64,000 nt of DNA. It comes from Parvularcula sp964219355. GTDB lineage: Bacteria; Pseudomonadota; Alphaproteobacteria; Caulobacterales; Parvularculaceae. Shown piece by piece: positions 26,099-33,832 of this stretch. The DNA is taken from positions 1,116,001 through 1,180,000 of the forward strand of contig CAXPOZ010000001.1 of the NCBI GenBank assembly GCA_964219355.1, read 5' to 3'. The translations under genes and the position numbers were made by a program. The notes beneath the pieces were generated by a model. That model did not search any database, had not been told where the DNA came from, and was given only the letters and a program-made list of their open reading frames with translations. Numbering within the stretch: position 1 is the stretch's first letter; each line of letters begins with the position of its first letter.

Positions 26099-27448
26099 AT
26101 GGAATTCGATATCACACTGTGGGCCGCGGTAGGCTTCATCCTTGCGGCCTATGCGGTTGTCGGTAACGACGCGCTGCAGACCCTCGGCACCTTCATCAAT
26201 TCCAACCGCCACATGCACTGGACGATCCTGTTTGCCTTCGCGGCGCTGATTCTGGTCGTGACATTCACCTATGGCTGGCAGGTCAATGACGGGGATCCGT
26301 CCTACGGACGCCTTGCCAATACGTCCAAATATCCGCCGATCCCGATCGAGTGGTATCACGTCCTGCCGCCCGCCGTTCTCGTGATCATCACCCGGCTGGG
26401 TATCCCGGTCTCCACTTCCTTCATGGTGCTGACGATCTTTGCGACGCTCGGGGGCCTTGGCTCCATGATCGAGAAGTCGCTGATTGGCTATGGCGTCGCC
26501 TTTGCCACCGGCTTTGGCGTCTACATGCTGGTCACGCGCACTTTTGAAGACTGGTTCAAGAAAAACGACCCCGAAGCCTTCGTTCCCTACGGTATGATTG
26601 CCATCGTCGGCACGGTCTTTCTTGCCTCGCAATATTATTATTTCGGGACGATCTCGAACATCAACGAGATGTATGTCGGCATTGGCTGCGTGCTGGTCCT
26701 CGAGGCCATCGGCCTCGGCATGGCGCTCTCTGTCGGGCGTGGTCTTTATTGGGTCGTCGCGCAGTGGGCGACCACGGCCTATCTCTGGTCGATCTGGCTC
26801 ATTCAGGATTTTGCCAACATCTTCGTCTTCCTGCCGCGTGAACTGACGGCGGCCGAAGGCTTTGGCGCAATGGTCATTATCCTGCTCCTGCTGGGGCTGA
26901 CCTTCGCCAATGGCGGGGGCCCGGTGCAGCGCATCCTGCGTACGAAGACGGCCGTGACCGACATCCGCTCGGCGACCATCGTCGACTTCATCTATGCGTC
27001 GCTGCTCTTCTTCTTCAAAGAACTGAGCGAGATCCCGATGTCGACCACCTGGGTCTTCCTCGGCCTGATCGCCGGACGTGAATACGCCTTTGCGATCCTG
27101 ACCCGCGCGACACGCTTCATCGTTGCCGTCATCGACACCGGCGAGGACATCGCCAAAGCCTTTATTGGTATCGTCCTCTCGATCGACCTTGCGCTCGGCC
27201 TGCCGGCCATCGGCGCCACGCTGTCAGGTGACCCGATCGGCTGGGCCGAACTCTTCCCGACCGAGACGTTCAAATATCTCGTCATCGTCGGCAACGTTAT
27301 CCTGCTGCCGGTCGTCTGGTTTGCATTCTCCAAGCCCGAGGATCACCCGAACCGTCAGAAATTCATCATTGGCGGCATCGTCATGGGCATGACTCTGGCG
27401 ATTTCCGGCACCTCTCTCGTGCGCTTTGTGATGTCACTCGGCTCTTAA
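26099..27448 (+). CDS. Polytopic membrane protein, divergent PiT-like phosphate-transporter fold (inferred)
   Basis: A 449-residue protein with about eleven hydrophobic segments. Two patches recall the duplicated signature of the PiT inorganic-phosphate transporters: AAYAVVGNDALQTLGTFINS near the N-terminus (compare GxNDxxN) and PMSTTWVFLGLIAGREYAFAI near residue 310. An extended soluble loop (QVNDGDPSYGRLANTSKYPPIP, about 60-82) is not typical of PiT. The glycines and ND are conserved but the second Asn of the motif is not, so ion and substrate may differ. A terminator follows directly and the gene appears monocistronic. Confidence 0.6.
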   Translation: MEFDITLWAAVGFILAAYAVVGNDALQTLGTFINSNRHMHWTILFAFAALILVVTFTYGWQVNDGDPSYGRLANTSKYPPIPIEWYHVLPPAVLVIITRLGIPVSTSFMVLTIFATLGGLGSMIEKSLIGYGVAFATGFGVYMLVTRTFEDWFKKNDPEAFVPYGMIAIVGTVFLASQYYYFGTISNINEMYVGIGCVLVLEAIGLGMALSVGRGLYWVVAQWATTAYLWSIWLIQDFANIFVFLPRELTAAEGFGAMVIILLLLGLTFANGGGPVQRILRTKTAVTDIRSATIVDFIYASLLFFFKELSEIPMSTTWVFLGLIAGREYAFAILTRATRFIVAVIDTGEDIAKAFIGIVLSIDLALGLPAIGATLSGDPIGWAELFPTETFKYLVIVGNVILLPVVWFAFSKPEDHPNRQKFIIGGIVMGMTLAISGTSLVRFVMSLGS

Positions 27449-27451
27449 TGT

Positions 27452-27480
27452 GGAAAAGCCCTGAGTTCGGGGCTTTTTCC
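27452..27480 (+). terminator. Rho-independent terminator after the PiT-like gene
   Basis: GGAAAAGCCC pairs with GGGCTTTTTCC around a short TGAGTTCG loop, with one extra T in the right arm. The left arm begins four bases after the stop codon. The T-rich right arm fits plus-strand termination; the A-rich left arm would make it partly active in the other direction too. Confidence 0.75.
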
Positions 27481-27482
27481 GC

Positions 27483-27510
27483 TTGATTCGCCAGAACAAG
27501 CCGTTAGAAC
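27483..27510 (+). promoter_or_regulatory. Candidate promoter of rpmI-rplT
   Basis: TTGATT (27483-27488) and TAGAAC (27505-27510) are 16 bases apart, leaving a leader of about 95 bases before rpmI. The match is moderate. Because infC is not upstream, rpmI-rplT must have its own promoter in the 129-base gap. Confidence 0.35.
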
Positions 27511-27609
27511 CCGCGCCTTCCACCCGTCGTCTGGCCCAAGGCATGCCTCGGCGACGATTTCCCGAGTACCGGTTTCTCCGGTGCTCCATCCCACAGCGGA
27601 GTAGATGAA

Positions 27610-27810
27610 ATGCCCAAAATGAAGACCAAATCGGGCGCCAAAAAGCGCTTCAAGGTCACCGGCAAAGGTAAGCTGGTTGCCTATCCTACCGGCAAGCGCC
27701 ACGGCATGATCAAGCGCTCGCCCAAGCAAATCCGTCAAAAACGTAAAGCCATGGTTCTCTGCGACGCCGACGAGCGGATCGCAAAGAAATACATGCCCTA
27801 CGCGCGCTAA
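27610..27810 (+). CDS. rpmI: 50S ribosomal protein L35
   Basis: A 66-residue, strongly basic ribosomal protein with the canonical start PKMKTKSGAKKRFKVTGKGK and the ending DERIAKKYMPYAR. The gene has GGAG before the ATG and is followed by rplT after 15 bases. In many bacteria these two follow infC under L20 feedback control; here infC is absent from the operon. I could not identify an L20-binding leader structure with confidence. Confidence 0.98.
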   Translation: MPKMKTKSGAKKRFKVTGKGKLVAYPTGKRHGMIKRSPKQIRQKRKAMVLCDADERIAKKYMPYAR

Positions 27811-27825
27811 TAGGAGGCCCGTCAT

Positions 27826-28182
27826 ATGTCACGTGTGAAGACCGGGACCGTCCGTTCCGCCCGCCACAAAAAAGTTCTCGCGAACGCCAAAGGTTATTAC
27901 GGCGCTCGCCGCCGCCTGTTCCGTACCGCCAACCAGGCGGTCGAGAAGGCTGGCCAGTATGCCTATCGCGACCGGAAGGCCCGCAAGCGGGAATTCCGCA
28001 AGCTCTGGATCCAGCGGATCAACGCCGCCGTCCGTGAGCATGGCATCACCTATTCGGTATTCATGAACGGCCTTGCCAAGGCTGGCATCGAAGTCGACCG
28101 TAAAATGCTGGCCGAGCTTGCTGCCCGTGAACCTGAATCGTTTACGGCCTTTGTGGAGAAGGCAAAAAGCGCGCTCGCATAA
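27826..28182 (+). CDS. rplT: 50S ribosomal protein L20
   Basis: A 118-residue ribosome-assembly protein with the typical basic N-terminal extension (RVKTGTVRSARHKKVLANAKGYYGARRRLFRTANQAVEKAGQYAYRDRK, residues about 3-52) and globular C-terminal domain (LWIQRINAAVREHGITYSVFMNGL ... DRKMLAELA). AGGAGG lies before the ATG. A strong terminator follows after about 26 bases. Confidence 0.98.
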   Translation: MSRVKTGTVRSARHKKVLANAKGYYGARRRLFRTANQAVEKAGQYAYRDRKARKREFRKLWIQRINAAVREHGITYSVFMNGLAKAGIEVDRKMLAELAAREPESFTAFVEKAKSALA

Positions 28183-28208
28183 GCACGCTTCCTCCTTCTT
28201 CACGGCAG

Positions 28209-28242
28209 AACCCGCTGGCGGCCCTCCGCAAGCGGGTTTTTT
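28209..28242 (+). terminator. Rho-independent terminator after rplT
   Basis: AACCCGC pairs with GCGGGTT, with an inner GCGG/CCGC helix, followed by six T residues (the last part of GGGTTTTTTG). It separates rpmI-rplT from pheS. Confidence 0.85.
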
Positions 28243-28320
28243 GTTACGCCGCCCGCCGCTTGATGAGCCCCCCTGCCTCGGGCATGAGGCGCCAGAGAAT
28301 TTAGACAGGTACGAACAGCC

Positions 28321-29361
28321 ATGGCCCTAGACGATCTTCCCAGCCTCGAATCCGAAATACTTTCCCGAATTAAGGCCGCTCGGGATGAACGCGAAATCGA
28401 AGAAATTCGTGTATGGGCCTTTGGAAAGAAGAGTCGATACGCTGAACTCAAGAAGTCCCTAGGCAAACGAGAAAAAGAATCTGCTAAAGAATTAGGCCTG
28501 CGAATTCATGCGTCGAACAATAACACGCTGCAGGCTTGGTCGGCTCGACGAGATGAAATCTTGAATGCCGCTCTCGAAGCGCGCCTGAAGGCCGAGACGG
28601 TCGATGTTACCCTGCCCGTTGATCCCCAGCCGCGCGGCAAGATTCACCCGGTCAGCCAGGTCTTTGCCGAGATCGAGGCGATCTTCGCCGATATGGGTTT
28701 CTCCGTCCGCTATGGCCCCGACATCGAGGACGACTTTCACAATTTCACGGCGCTGAACTTCCCGCCCGGACACCCCGCGCGCGAAATGCACGACACCTTC
28801 TTCTTTGAGGAAAAAGAAGACGGCTCGCGCATGGTGCTCCGTACGCACACTTCGCCGGTGCAGGTCCGCACCATGACCTCCGAGAAGCCGCCGATCCGCA
28901 TCATCGCGCCGGGCCGGACCTTCCGTTGCGACAGTGACCAGACCCACACGCCGATGTTCCATCAGGTCGAGGGCCTCGTCATCGACAAGGAGACCCATAT
29001 GGGTCACCTGAAGGGCACGCTGGAAGCCTTCGTCAAACGGTTCTTTGAGATCGATGATCTGAGCACGCGCTTCCGCCCGCACTTCTTTCCGTTCACGGAG
29101 CCATCCGCCGAAATGGATGTTGCCTATGAGCGCGTCGATGGCGCGATCAAATTCGGTCAGGGCGATAAATGGATGGAGATCCTTGGCTGCGGCATGGTGC
29201 ATCCCAATGTCTTGAAAAATTGTGGGCTCGATCCGGATGAATATCAGGGCTTTGCTTTCGGTATGGGGGTCGACCGGCTCGCCATGCTGAAATACGGCAT
29301 CCCCGACCTGCGCGATTTCTTCTCCGGCGATACGCGCTGGCTTGAGCATTACGGGTTCTGA
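28321..29361 (+). CDS. pheS: Phenylalanyl-tRNA synthetase alpha subunit
   Basis: The catalytic alpha subunit (346 residues) charging tRNA-Phe in an alpha2-beta2 complex. Class II motifs are present from about residue 100: HPVSQVFAEIEAIFADMGF, FRCDSDQTHTPMFHQVEGL, EMDVAYERVDG, GCGMVHPNVLKNCG and GFAFGMGVDRLAMLKYGI. The first 80 residues form the usual tRNA-binding coiled coil, but the DNA coding for them differs from the rest: my count gives 116 G+C in the first 240 bases, while the following 120 bases have about 75, with a run of otherwise uncommon codons (CGA, GAA, AAT, TTA, ATA). Gene conversion or replacement of the 5' part is possible. Confidence 0.97.
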   Translation: MALDDLPSLESEILSRIKAARDEREIEEIRVWAFGKKSRYAELKKSLGKREKESAKELGLRIHASNNNTLQAWSARRDEILNAALEARLKAETVDVTLPVDPQPRGKIHPVSQVFAEIEAIFADMGFSVRYGPDIEDDFHNFTALNFPPGHPAREMHDTFFFEEKEDGSRMVLRTHTSPVQVRTMTSEKPPIRIIAPGRTFRCDSDQTHTPMFHQVEGLVIDKETHMGHLKGTLEAFVKRFFEIDDLSTRFRPHFFPFTEPSAEMDVAYERVDGAIKFGQGDKWMEILGCGMVHPNVLKNCGLDPDEYQGFAFGMGVDRLAMLKYGIPDLRDFFSGDTRWLEHYGF

Positions 29362-29366
29362 AGCCG

Positions 29367-29777
29367 ATGTCTGAACAGACAGAACCCCAAGGCACGTTGA
29401 CGACCCGTACACTGACCATGCCGGCCGATGCCAATGGTGCGGGCGACATTTTCGGCGGCTGGGTGATGAGCCAGATGGACATTGCCGGCGCCATCGCCGC
29501 GGTCGATCACATCAAGAACCGTGTCGTGACCGTCGCGGTGAACGCCATGCGCTTTCACCAGCCGATCCATGTCAGCGACGTTGTCTGCTGTTACACTGAT
29601 ATCATGCGTGTGGGGACGACATCCGTCACCGTGCATGTCGAGGTCTGGGTCCTGCGCAATATGCTCGGCGAACGCCACCTCGTCACCGAAGCCGATTTCA
29701 CCTTTGTGGCGCTCGGACCCGATGGCCGCCCCAAACCGATCGACAAAACCGCCCTTACTGCGGAGACAGACCAATGA
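29367..29777 (+). CDS. YciA-like acyl-CoA thioesterase
   Basis: A 136-residue hot-dog-fold thioesterase that hydrolyses acyl-CoA to free acid and CoA. The N-terminal part TLTMPADANGAGDIFGGWVMSQMDIAGAIAA contains the DxNxxGxIFGGxxxxxxD pattern typical of YciA, including the catalytic Asp at about residue 38. RVVTVAVNAMRFHQPIHVSD and VHVEVWVLRNML continue the sheet. It sits between pheS (five-base gap) and pheT (four-base overlap), so it is co-transcribed with translation genes although it has no known link to aminoacylation. Confidence 0.9.
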   Translation: MSEQTEPQGTLTTRTLTMPADANGAGDIFGGWVMSQMDIAGAIAAVDHIKNRVVTVAVNAMRFHQPIHVSDVVCCYTDIMRVGTTSVTVHVEVWVLRNMLGERHLVTEADFTFVALGPDGRPKPIDKTALTAETDQ

Positions 29778-32152
29778 AATTCACGCTCAGCTGGCTGAAA
29801 AAGCATCTCGATACCAACGCCTCTATCGACGAGATCGCCGACGCCATGGTGCGGATCGGCCTTGAGGTCGAGGAGATCGAGAACCCGGCGGATCGCCTCA
29901 GCGCGATCACGGTCGGCTATGTCAAACAAGCCGAAAAACATCCTGATGCGGACAAGCTGAAGGTGTGCAAGGTCGACACCAAAGACGGCGAGCTGCAGAT
30001 CGTCTGCGGCGCGCCAAATGCGCGCGAAGGCATCCGCGTCGCCTTTGCCCCGGTCGGCACCTATATTGCCGGTCTCGACGTCACCCTCTCGAAAGCCAAG
30101 ATCCGCGGCGTCGAAAGCCTCGGCATGATGTGCTCAGCCCGCGAGCTGGAGCTTGGCGAAGACCATGACGGCATCATGGAGCTGCCCGAAGCCGCTGTCG
30201 GCACGCCGCTGGCCGATGTGCTGGGGCTTGATGATCCGGTGATCGATTTCGAAGTCACTCCGAACCGTCCGGACACAAATGGTGTTGATGGTGTCGCGCG
30301 GGATCTGGCTGCTGCAGGTCTCGGCACGCTGATCTCACCCGTTCCTGAAACCGTGGAGGGCAGCTTTGCCCAGCCGATCCCGGTCGAGATTGACGACAGG
30401 GAAGCCTGTCCTGCTTTCGGCTCCCGGCTCATCCGGGGCGTGAAGAATGTCCCCTCGCCTGACTGGCTGCAGGAACAGCTCCGCGCCATCGGTTCTCGCC
30501 CGATCAATGCGCTGGCGGACATCACCAACTATGTCTCCTATGACCGCGCCCGTCCGCTGCACGTCTATGATGCCGCAAAACTGACCGGCACGGTCCGCGC
30601 CCGGATGGGCAAAAAAGGCGAGAGCTTCCTTGCGCTCGACGGCAAGACCTATGAGGTAGATGAGACGATGTGCGTCATCGCCGATGATAAGGCCGTTCTC
30701 GGCCTTGGCGGCGTGATGGGCGGCGAGGAGTCGGGCTGTACGGATGAAACTACCGATGTCCTGATCGAAAGCGCGCTTTTCGATCCGCTGATCACCGCGC
30801 GCACGGGCCGCAAAACAGGCATCCTCTCTGATGCCCGCTATCGGTTTGAACGCGGCGTCGATCCGCAATCGGTCCAGCTCGGCCTCGACCTTGCGACCCA
30901 GCTGATCCTTGAGATCTGCGGCGGCGAGCCGAGTGAGATCGCCCTCGCTGGCGAGATCCCGGATACCGCTCGCGAAATTGAATTTCCAACATCGGAAGTC
31001 GCGCGCCTGACGGGCCTTGATGTCTCCGATAGCGAAAAAGAGCGCATCCTCTGCGCGCTCGGGTTCGAGGTCTCACGCGGCGGCACTTGGACGGTGACCC
31101 CGCCGAGCTACCGCCCCGATATCGAAGGCAAGGCCGATCTTGTCGAGGAAATCGCGCGGATCCACGGGCTCGACAATCTGCCAACGGACGAGCTGCCGCC
31201 TTTGAGCGCTGCCGACCGCCATGCTCCGGCCATCCTGCCGCAACGCGAGCGCAAGGCCCGCGAGACGATGTCGGGCGCCGGCTATCACGAAGCGGTCACC
31301 TGGGCCTTCTGCGATGCGCCTTTCGCCGAGATGTTCGGCGGAAAGGACGCGCCGAAACTCTCGAACCCGATTTCCTCCGATCTCGGACAGATGCGCCCCG
31401 GCGCCCTGCCGAACCTGCTGCTGGCCATGGGCCGCAATGCCGCACGCGGCGCACGCCATGTCCGGCTTTTCGAGCTTGGCGGCGGTTATCAGGGGGATCG
31501 CCCCGAAGACCAGCGCAGCGTCGTCTCCGCCATTGCCTGGGGCGCAGCGCCATCTGGCTGGCAGGGCGAGAAATCCGCGCCTGATGTCTTCACCGCCAAA
31601 TCGCTGGCGATCAGCGTTCTTCAGGCGGCGGGGGTCAATACAGATAACCTCATGACCCTGACGGATGCGCCGGATCATTACCATCCCGGCCGCAAGGCCC
31701 GGCTCGGCCTTGGCCCCAAGGTGACGCTTGCCCATTTCGGTGAAGTACACCCCAGCGTGCTTGAGGCCCTTGATGTGCCCGGCCCCGTTGCGGCGATGGA
31801 AGTCTTCCTTGACCAGATCCCTGCGCCCAAAGGCAAGACCGCGAGCGGTCGTCCACCGCTCAACGCCAGCCAGCTCATGCCGGTACGGCGCGATTTCGCC
31901 TTTGTCCTACCAGAAGAGACGCCTGCGGAGAAACTCCTCAAAGCCGTGCGCGGCGCGGAGAAACAGCTCCTCACCGATGTGCGGCTCTTCGATGTCTATC
32001 GCGGCAAGGGGATTGGCGAGGGCGAGAAGTCACTCGCGCTCGAAGTCACGCTTCAGCCGCGTGAGAAGACCCTGACTGATGAGGAAATCGACGCCATCAG
32101 CGCCCGGATTGTGGCGCAGGCGGAGAAGACAGGCGCGAAACTGCGCGGCTAA
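29774..32152 (+). CDS. pheT: Phenylalanyl-tRNA synthetase beta subunit
   Basis: The 792-residue beta subunit. From the N-terminus: MKFTLSWLKKHLDTNASIDEI, the OB-fold tRNA-binding domain (ADKLKVCKVDTKDGELQIVCGAPNAREG, about 55-83), the B3/B4 editing domain (PFAxxG-type region around 220-390, with DITNYVSYDRARPLHVYD), the B5 domain, the inactive synthetase-like core, and the C-terminal ferredoxin-fold anticodon domain (MPVRRDFAFVLPEETPAEKLLKAVRGAE ... SLALEVTLQPREKTLTDEEIDAI). It is complete. The start overlaps the thioesterase gene, and the end overlaps a convergent small gene by four bases. Confidence 0.98.
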   Translation: MKFTLSWLKKHLDTNASIDEIADAMVRIGLEVEEIENPADRLSAITVGYVKQAEKHPDADKLKVCKVDTKDGELQIVCGAPNAREGIRVAFAPVGTYIAGLDVTLSKAKIRGVESLGMMCSARELELGEDHDGIMELPEAAVGTPLADVLGLDDPVIDFEVTPNRPDTNGVDGVARDLAAAGLGTLISPVPETVEGSFAQPIPVEIDDREACPAFGSRLIRGVKNVPSPDWLQEQLRAIGSRPINALADITNYVSYDRARPLHVYDAAKLTGTVRARMGKKGESFLALDGKTYEVDETMCVIADDKAVLGLGGVMGGEESGCTDETTDVLIESALFDPLITARTGRKTGILSDARYRFERGVDPQSVQLGLDLATQLILEICGGEPSEIALAGEIPDTAREIEFPTSEVARLTGLDVSDSEKERILCALGFEVSRGGTWTVTPPSYRPDIEGKADLVEEIARIHGLDNLPTDELPPLSAADRHAPAILPQRERKARETMSGAGYHEAVTWAFCDAPFAEMFGGKDAPKLSNPISSDLGQMRPGALPNLLLAMGRNAARGARHVRLFELGGGYQGDRPEDQRSVVSAIAWGAAPSGWQGEKSAPDVFTAKSLAISVLQAAGVNTDNLMTLTDAPDHYHPGRKARLGLGPKVTLAHFGEVHPSVLEALDVPGPVAAMEVFLDQIPAPKGKTASGRPPLNASQLMPVRRDFAFVLPEETPAEKLLKAVRGAEKQLLTDVRLFDVYRGKGIGEGEKSLALEVTLQPREKTLTDEEIDAISARIVAQAEKTGAKLRG

Positions 32153-32346
32153 TCCTTGTCCCGGCCCGAGAGACGGCGCACCCGCTCCCTCGGGCTTAGC
32201 TCATCAAGCTCTGGTTCGCGATCCTGATCCCGGCCAATGCCAAGAATGCCTTTTGAGGCATCCTTGTCCGTCTCCGACCGGCGCGCGAACCAGTAGAGGA
32301 CCAGCGCGAAAATCGCGAGCAGGACGAGATAGGGTATAGCGCCCAT
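32149..32346 (-). CDS. Small single-span membrane protein
   Basis: A 65-residue protein with one N-terminal membrane segment (IPYLVLLAIFALVLYWFA) and a charged cytosolic tail ending ELSPRERVRRLSGRDKD. It follows rimM on the same strand after a 67-base gap and takes the place where trmD and rplS are found in many bacteria. No family is recognised. It overlaps the end of pheT by four bases. Confidence 0.55.
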   Translation of the reverse strand: MGAIPYLVLLAIFALVLYWFARRSETDKDASKGILGIGRDQDREPELDELSPRERVRRLSGRDKD

Positions 32347-32413
32347 GGCGGTGCTCTCCGGGGTTAGCCGTTCCGTTCATGCAAGAATGGGGACAGCCGC
32401 CCCCGCCCGCAAG

Positions 32414-32953
32414 TCAGCCAGAATCATCGGGCGGCATCTCGTCATCTTCTTCAGGCAGGATGACGGTGAGCTGGCCCGCAGCAAGATCGATTTCAGGCAC
32501 GGCTTCTTTGGTAAAGGGCAGGAGAACCGCGCCTTTCCGGCCGGGCACTTGCGAGAGCTCAACAAGATCGCCCGCCCCATAATTGACGACCGCTTTTACC
32601 TGCCCTGCGGGCGCGCCCTTCGGCGTTACCGCCGTCATGCCGACAAGATCATCGAGATAGAACTCGTCCTCATCCGGTGGGGGCAAAAGCTCACGCGCGA
32701 CATGCAGAAGCGCACCCTTATAGGCATCGCCCTCTTCAGGGCTCGTGATTTCAGGTGCGGAGCAGAGAAAAAGGCCCGGTTTTAATTCCCTGACGAGCTT
32801 GATCGTCAGTTTACGGCCATCTTCTGTCGCCACCGGGCCATAGGCGGCGATATCGGCCGGCTGCTCCGTAAAGCTGCGGAGCTTGAACCCCCCGCGCACA
32901 CCATGCGTGCCAGCAAACTGGCCGACCACGACCATGCGCGGGGTGTTGGACAT
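32414..32953 (-). CDS. rimM: Ribosome maturation factor RimM
   Basis: A 179-residue 30S assembly factor that binds S19 and aids maturation of the 16S 3' domain. The N-terminal domain starts VVVGQFAGTHGVRGGFKLRSFTE, and the C-terminal PRC-barrel contains EFYLDDLVGMTAVTPKGAPAGQVKAVVNYGAGDLVEL and AVLLPFTKEAVPEIDLAAGQLTV. The tail is acidic (PEEDDEMPPDDSG). It follows rpsP after six bases, the standard order, but the usual next genes trmD and rplS are missing here. Confidence 0.96.
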   Translation of the reverse strand: MSNTPRMVVVGQFAGTHGVRGGFKLRSFTEQPADIAAYGPVATEDGRKLTIKLVRELKPGLFLCSAPEITSPEEGDAYKGALLHVARELLPPPDEDEFYLDDLVGMTAVTPKGAPAGQVKAVVNYGAGDLVELSQVPGRKGAVLLPFTKEAVPEIDLAAGQLTVILPEEDDEMPPDDSG

Positions 32954-32959
32954 CTGTCC

Positions 32960-33397
32960 TTACTCAGCCTTTTCGGCGTCGTCGGCAGCAGCTTCCTCAG
33001 CCGGGGCTTCGGCAGGAGCTTCAGCTTCAGCCTTGGCAGCAGCTTCGGCTTCTGCGCGCGCTTCTTCCTTGGCTTTCTTCTCTTCTTCGCGCTCTTGGGC
33101 TTTCTTGCCCGGCTTTGCCTTGTTCGGATTGTTGCCGTGTTCCCATTTCACCAGATCAATGGCGGACAGGAAGCGTGCAACGCGATCAGTCGGCTGGGCG
33201 CCGTGCTCAAGCCAATGCTTGGCGCGCTCGGCATTGATCTGCACGCGCTTCTCGTCATCCTTACCGAGCAGCGGGTTGTAGGAGCCGATTTTCTCGATGA
33301 AGCGGCCATCACGCGGCATGCGCGCATCGGCAACGACGACGGAGTAGTAAGGGCGTTTCTTTGCGCCACCACGGGCGAGACGGATTTTAAGAGCCAT
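32960..33397 (-). CDS. rpsP: 30S ribosomal protein S16 with long C-terminal extension
   Basis: The first 85 residues are a normal S16 (LKIRLARGGAKKRPYYSVVVADARMPRDGRFIEKIGSYNP, DRVARFLSAIDLVKW). The remaining about 60 residues are a low-complexity tail rich in Ala, Glu and Lys (KKAQEREEEKKAKEEARAEA and PAEAPAEEAAADDAEKAE), first basic and then acidic and probably a single helix or disordered. Alphaproteobacterial S16 proteins often carry some extension, but its function is not known. It lies between the lipoprotein gene and rimM. Confidence 0.97.
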   Translation of the reverse strand: MALKIRLARGGAKKRPYYSVVVADARMPRDGRFIEKIGSYNPLLGKDDEKRVQINAERAKHWLEHGAQPTDRVARFLSAIDLVKWEHGNNPNKAKPGKKAQEREEEKKAKEEARAEAEAAAKAEAEAPAEAPAEEAAADDAEKAE

Positions 33398-33409
33398 GAT
33401 TTCCTTCTT

Positions 33410-33832
33410 TCACTCTTGTGCTTCGATGATGACGTCGGCGTCACCAGGATTGATCTTCCCGTCAGCGGTACACTGACGATAGATGGTTTCATCCGCTGTC
33501 GTGACAGCGAAATTCGCTTTGCGGCGCTCAAGGGGCGTGGCGCCCTCTTCCAGCCGCGTGAAGACACTGACCTCACCGGTGCCGTCGTCCTGACGGCGGA
33601 CGATGACGGTGACGGGCATGTCCTGATTGAATGTGGCGTCGATCTGTTCGGCGCCGCCGATCTGCCGGATCGAGGTGACGGCCGCAAAGCCTTCCTCATC
33701 GATCAGGGCATCGCGCGCGCAGGCCGCCTCAATCGGCGCCTGAAGATAATTCATGGAACTGATCGTATTGTCGTCATTGCTGGCGCAGGCCGCCAGCAGG
33801 GCAACAGATGAGATAAGCGTTAGACGGATCAT
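33410..33832 (-). CDS. Hypothetical lipoprotein between ffh and rpsP
   Basis: A 140-residue protein with a lipoprotein signal peptide (LISSVALLAAC, Cys about residue 16). The mature part has three further cysteines and no family I can name. Its start overlaps the ffh stop by four bases, so it is translated together with components of ribosome assembly and protein targeting, with which it has no obvious functional link. Lipoprotein sorting to the outer membrane is plausible because Ala-Ser follows the Cys. Confidence 0.7.
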   Translation of the reverse strand: MIRLTLISSVALLAACASNDDNTISSMNYLQAPIEAACARDALIDEEGFAAVTSIRQIGGAEQIDATFNQDMPVTVIVRRQDDGTGEVSVFTRLEEGATPLERRKANFAVTTADETIYRQCTADGKINPGDADVIIEAQE

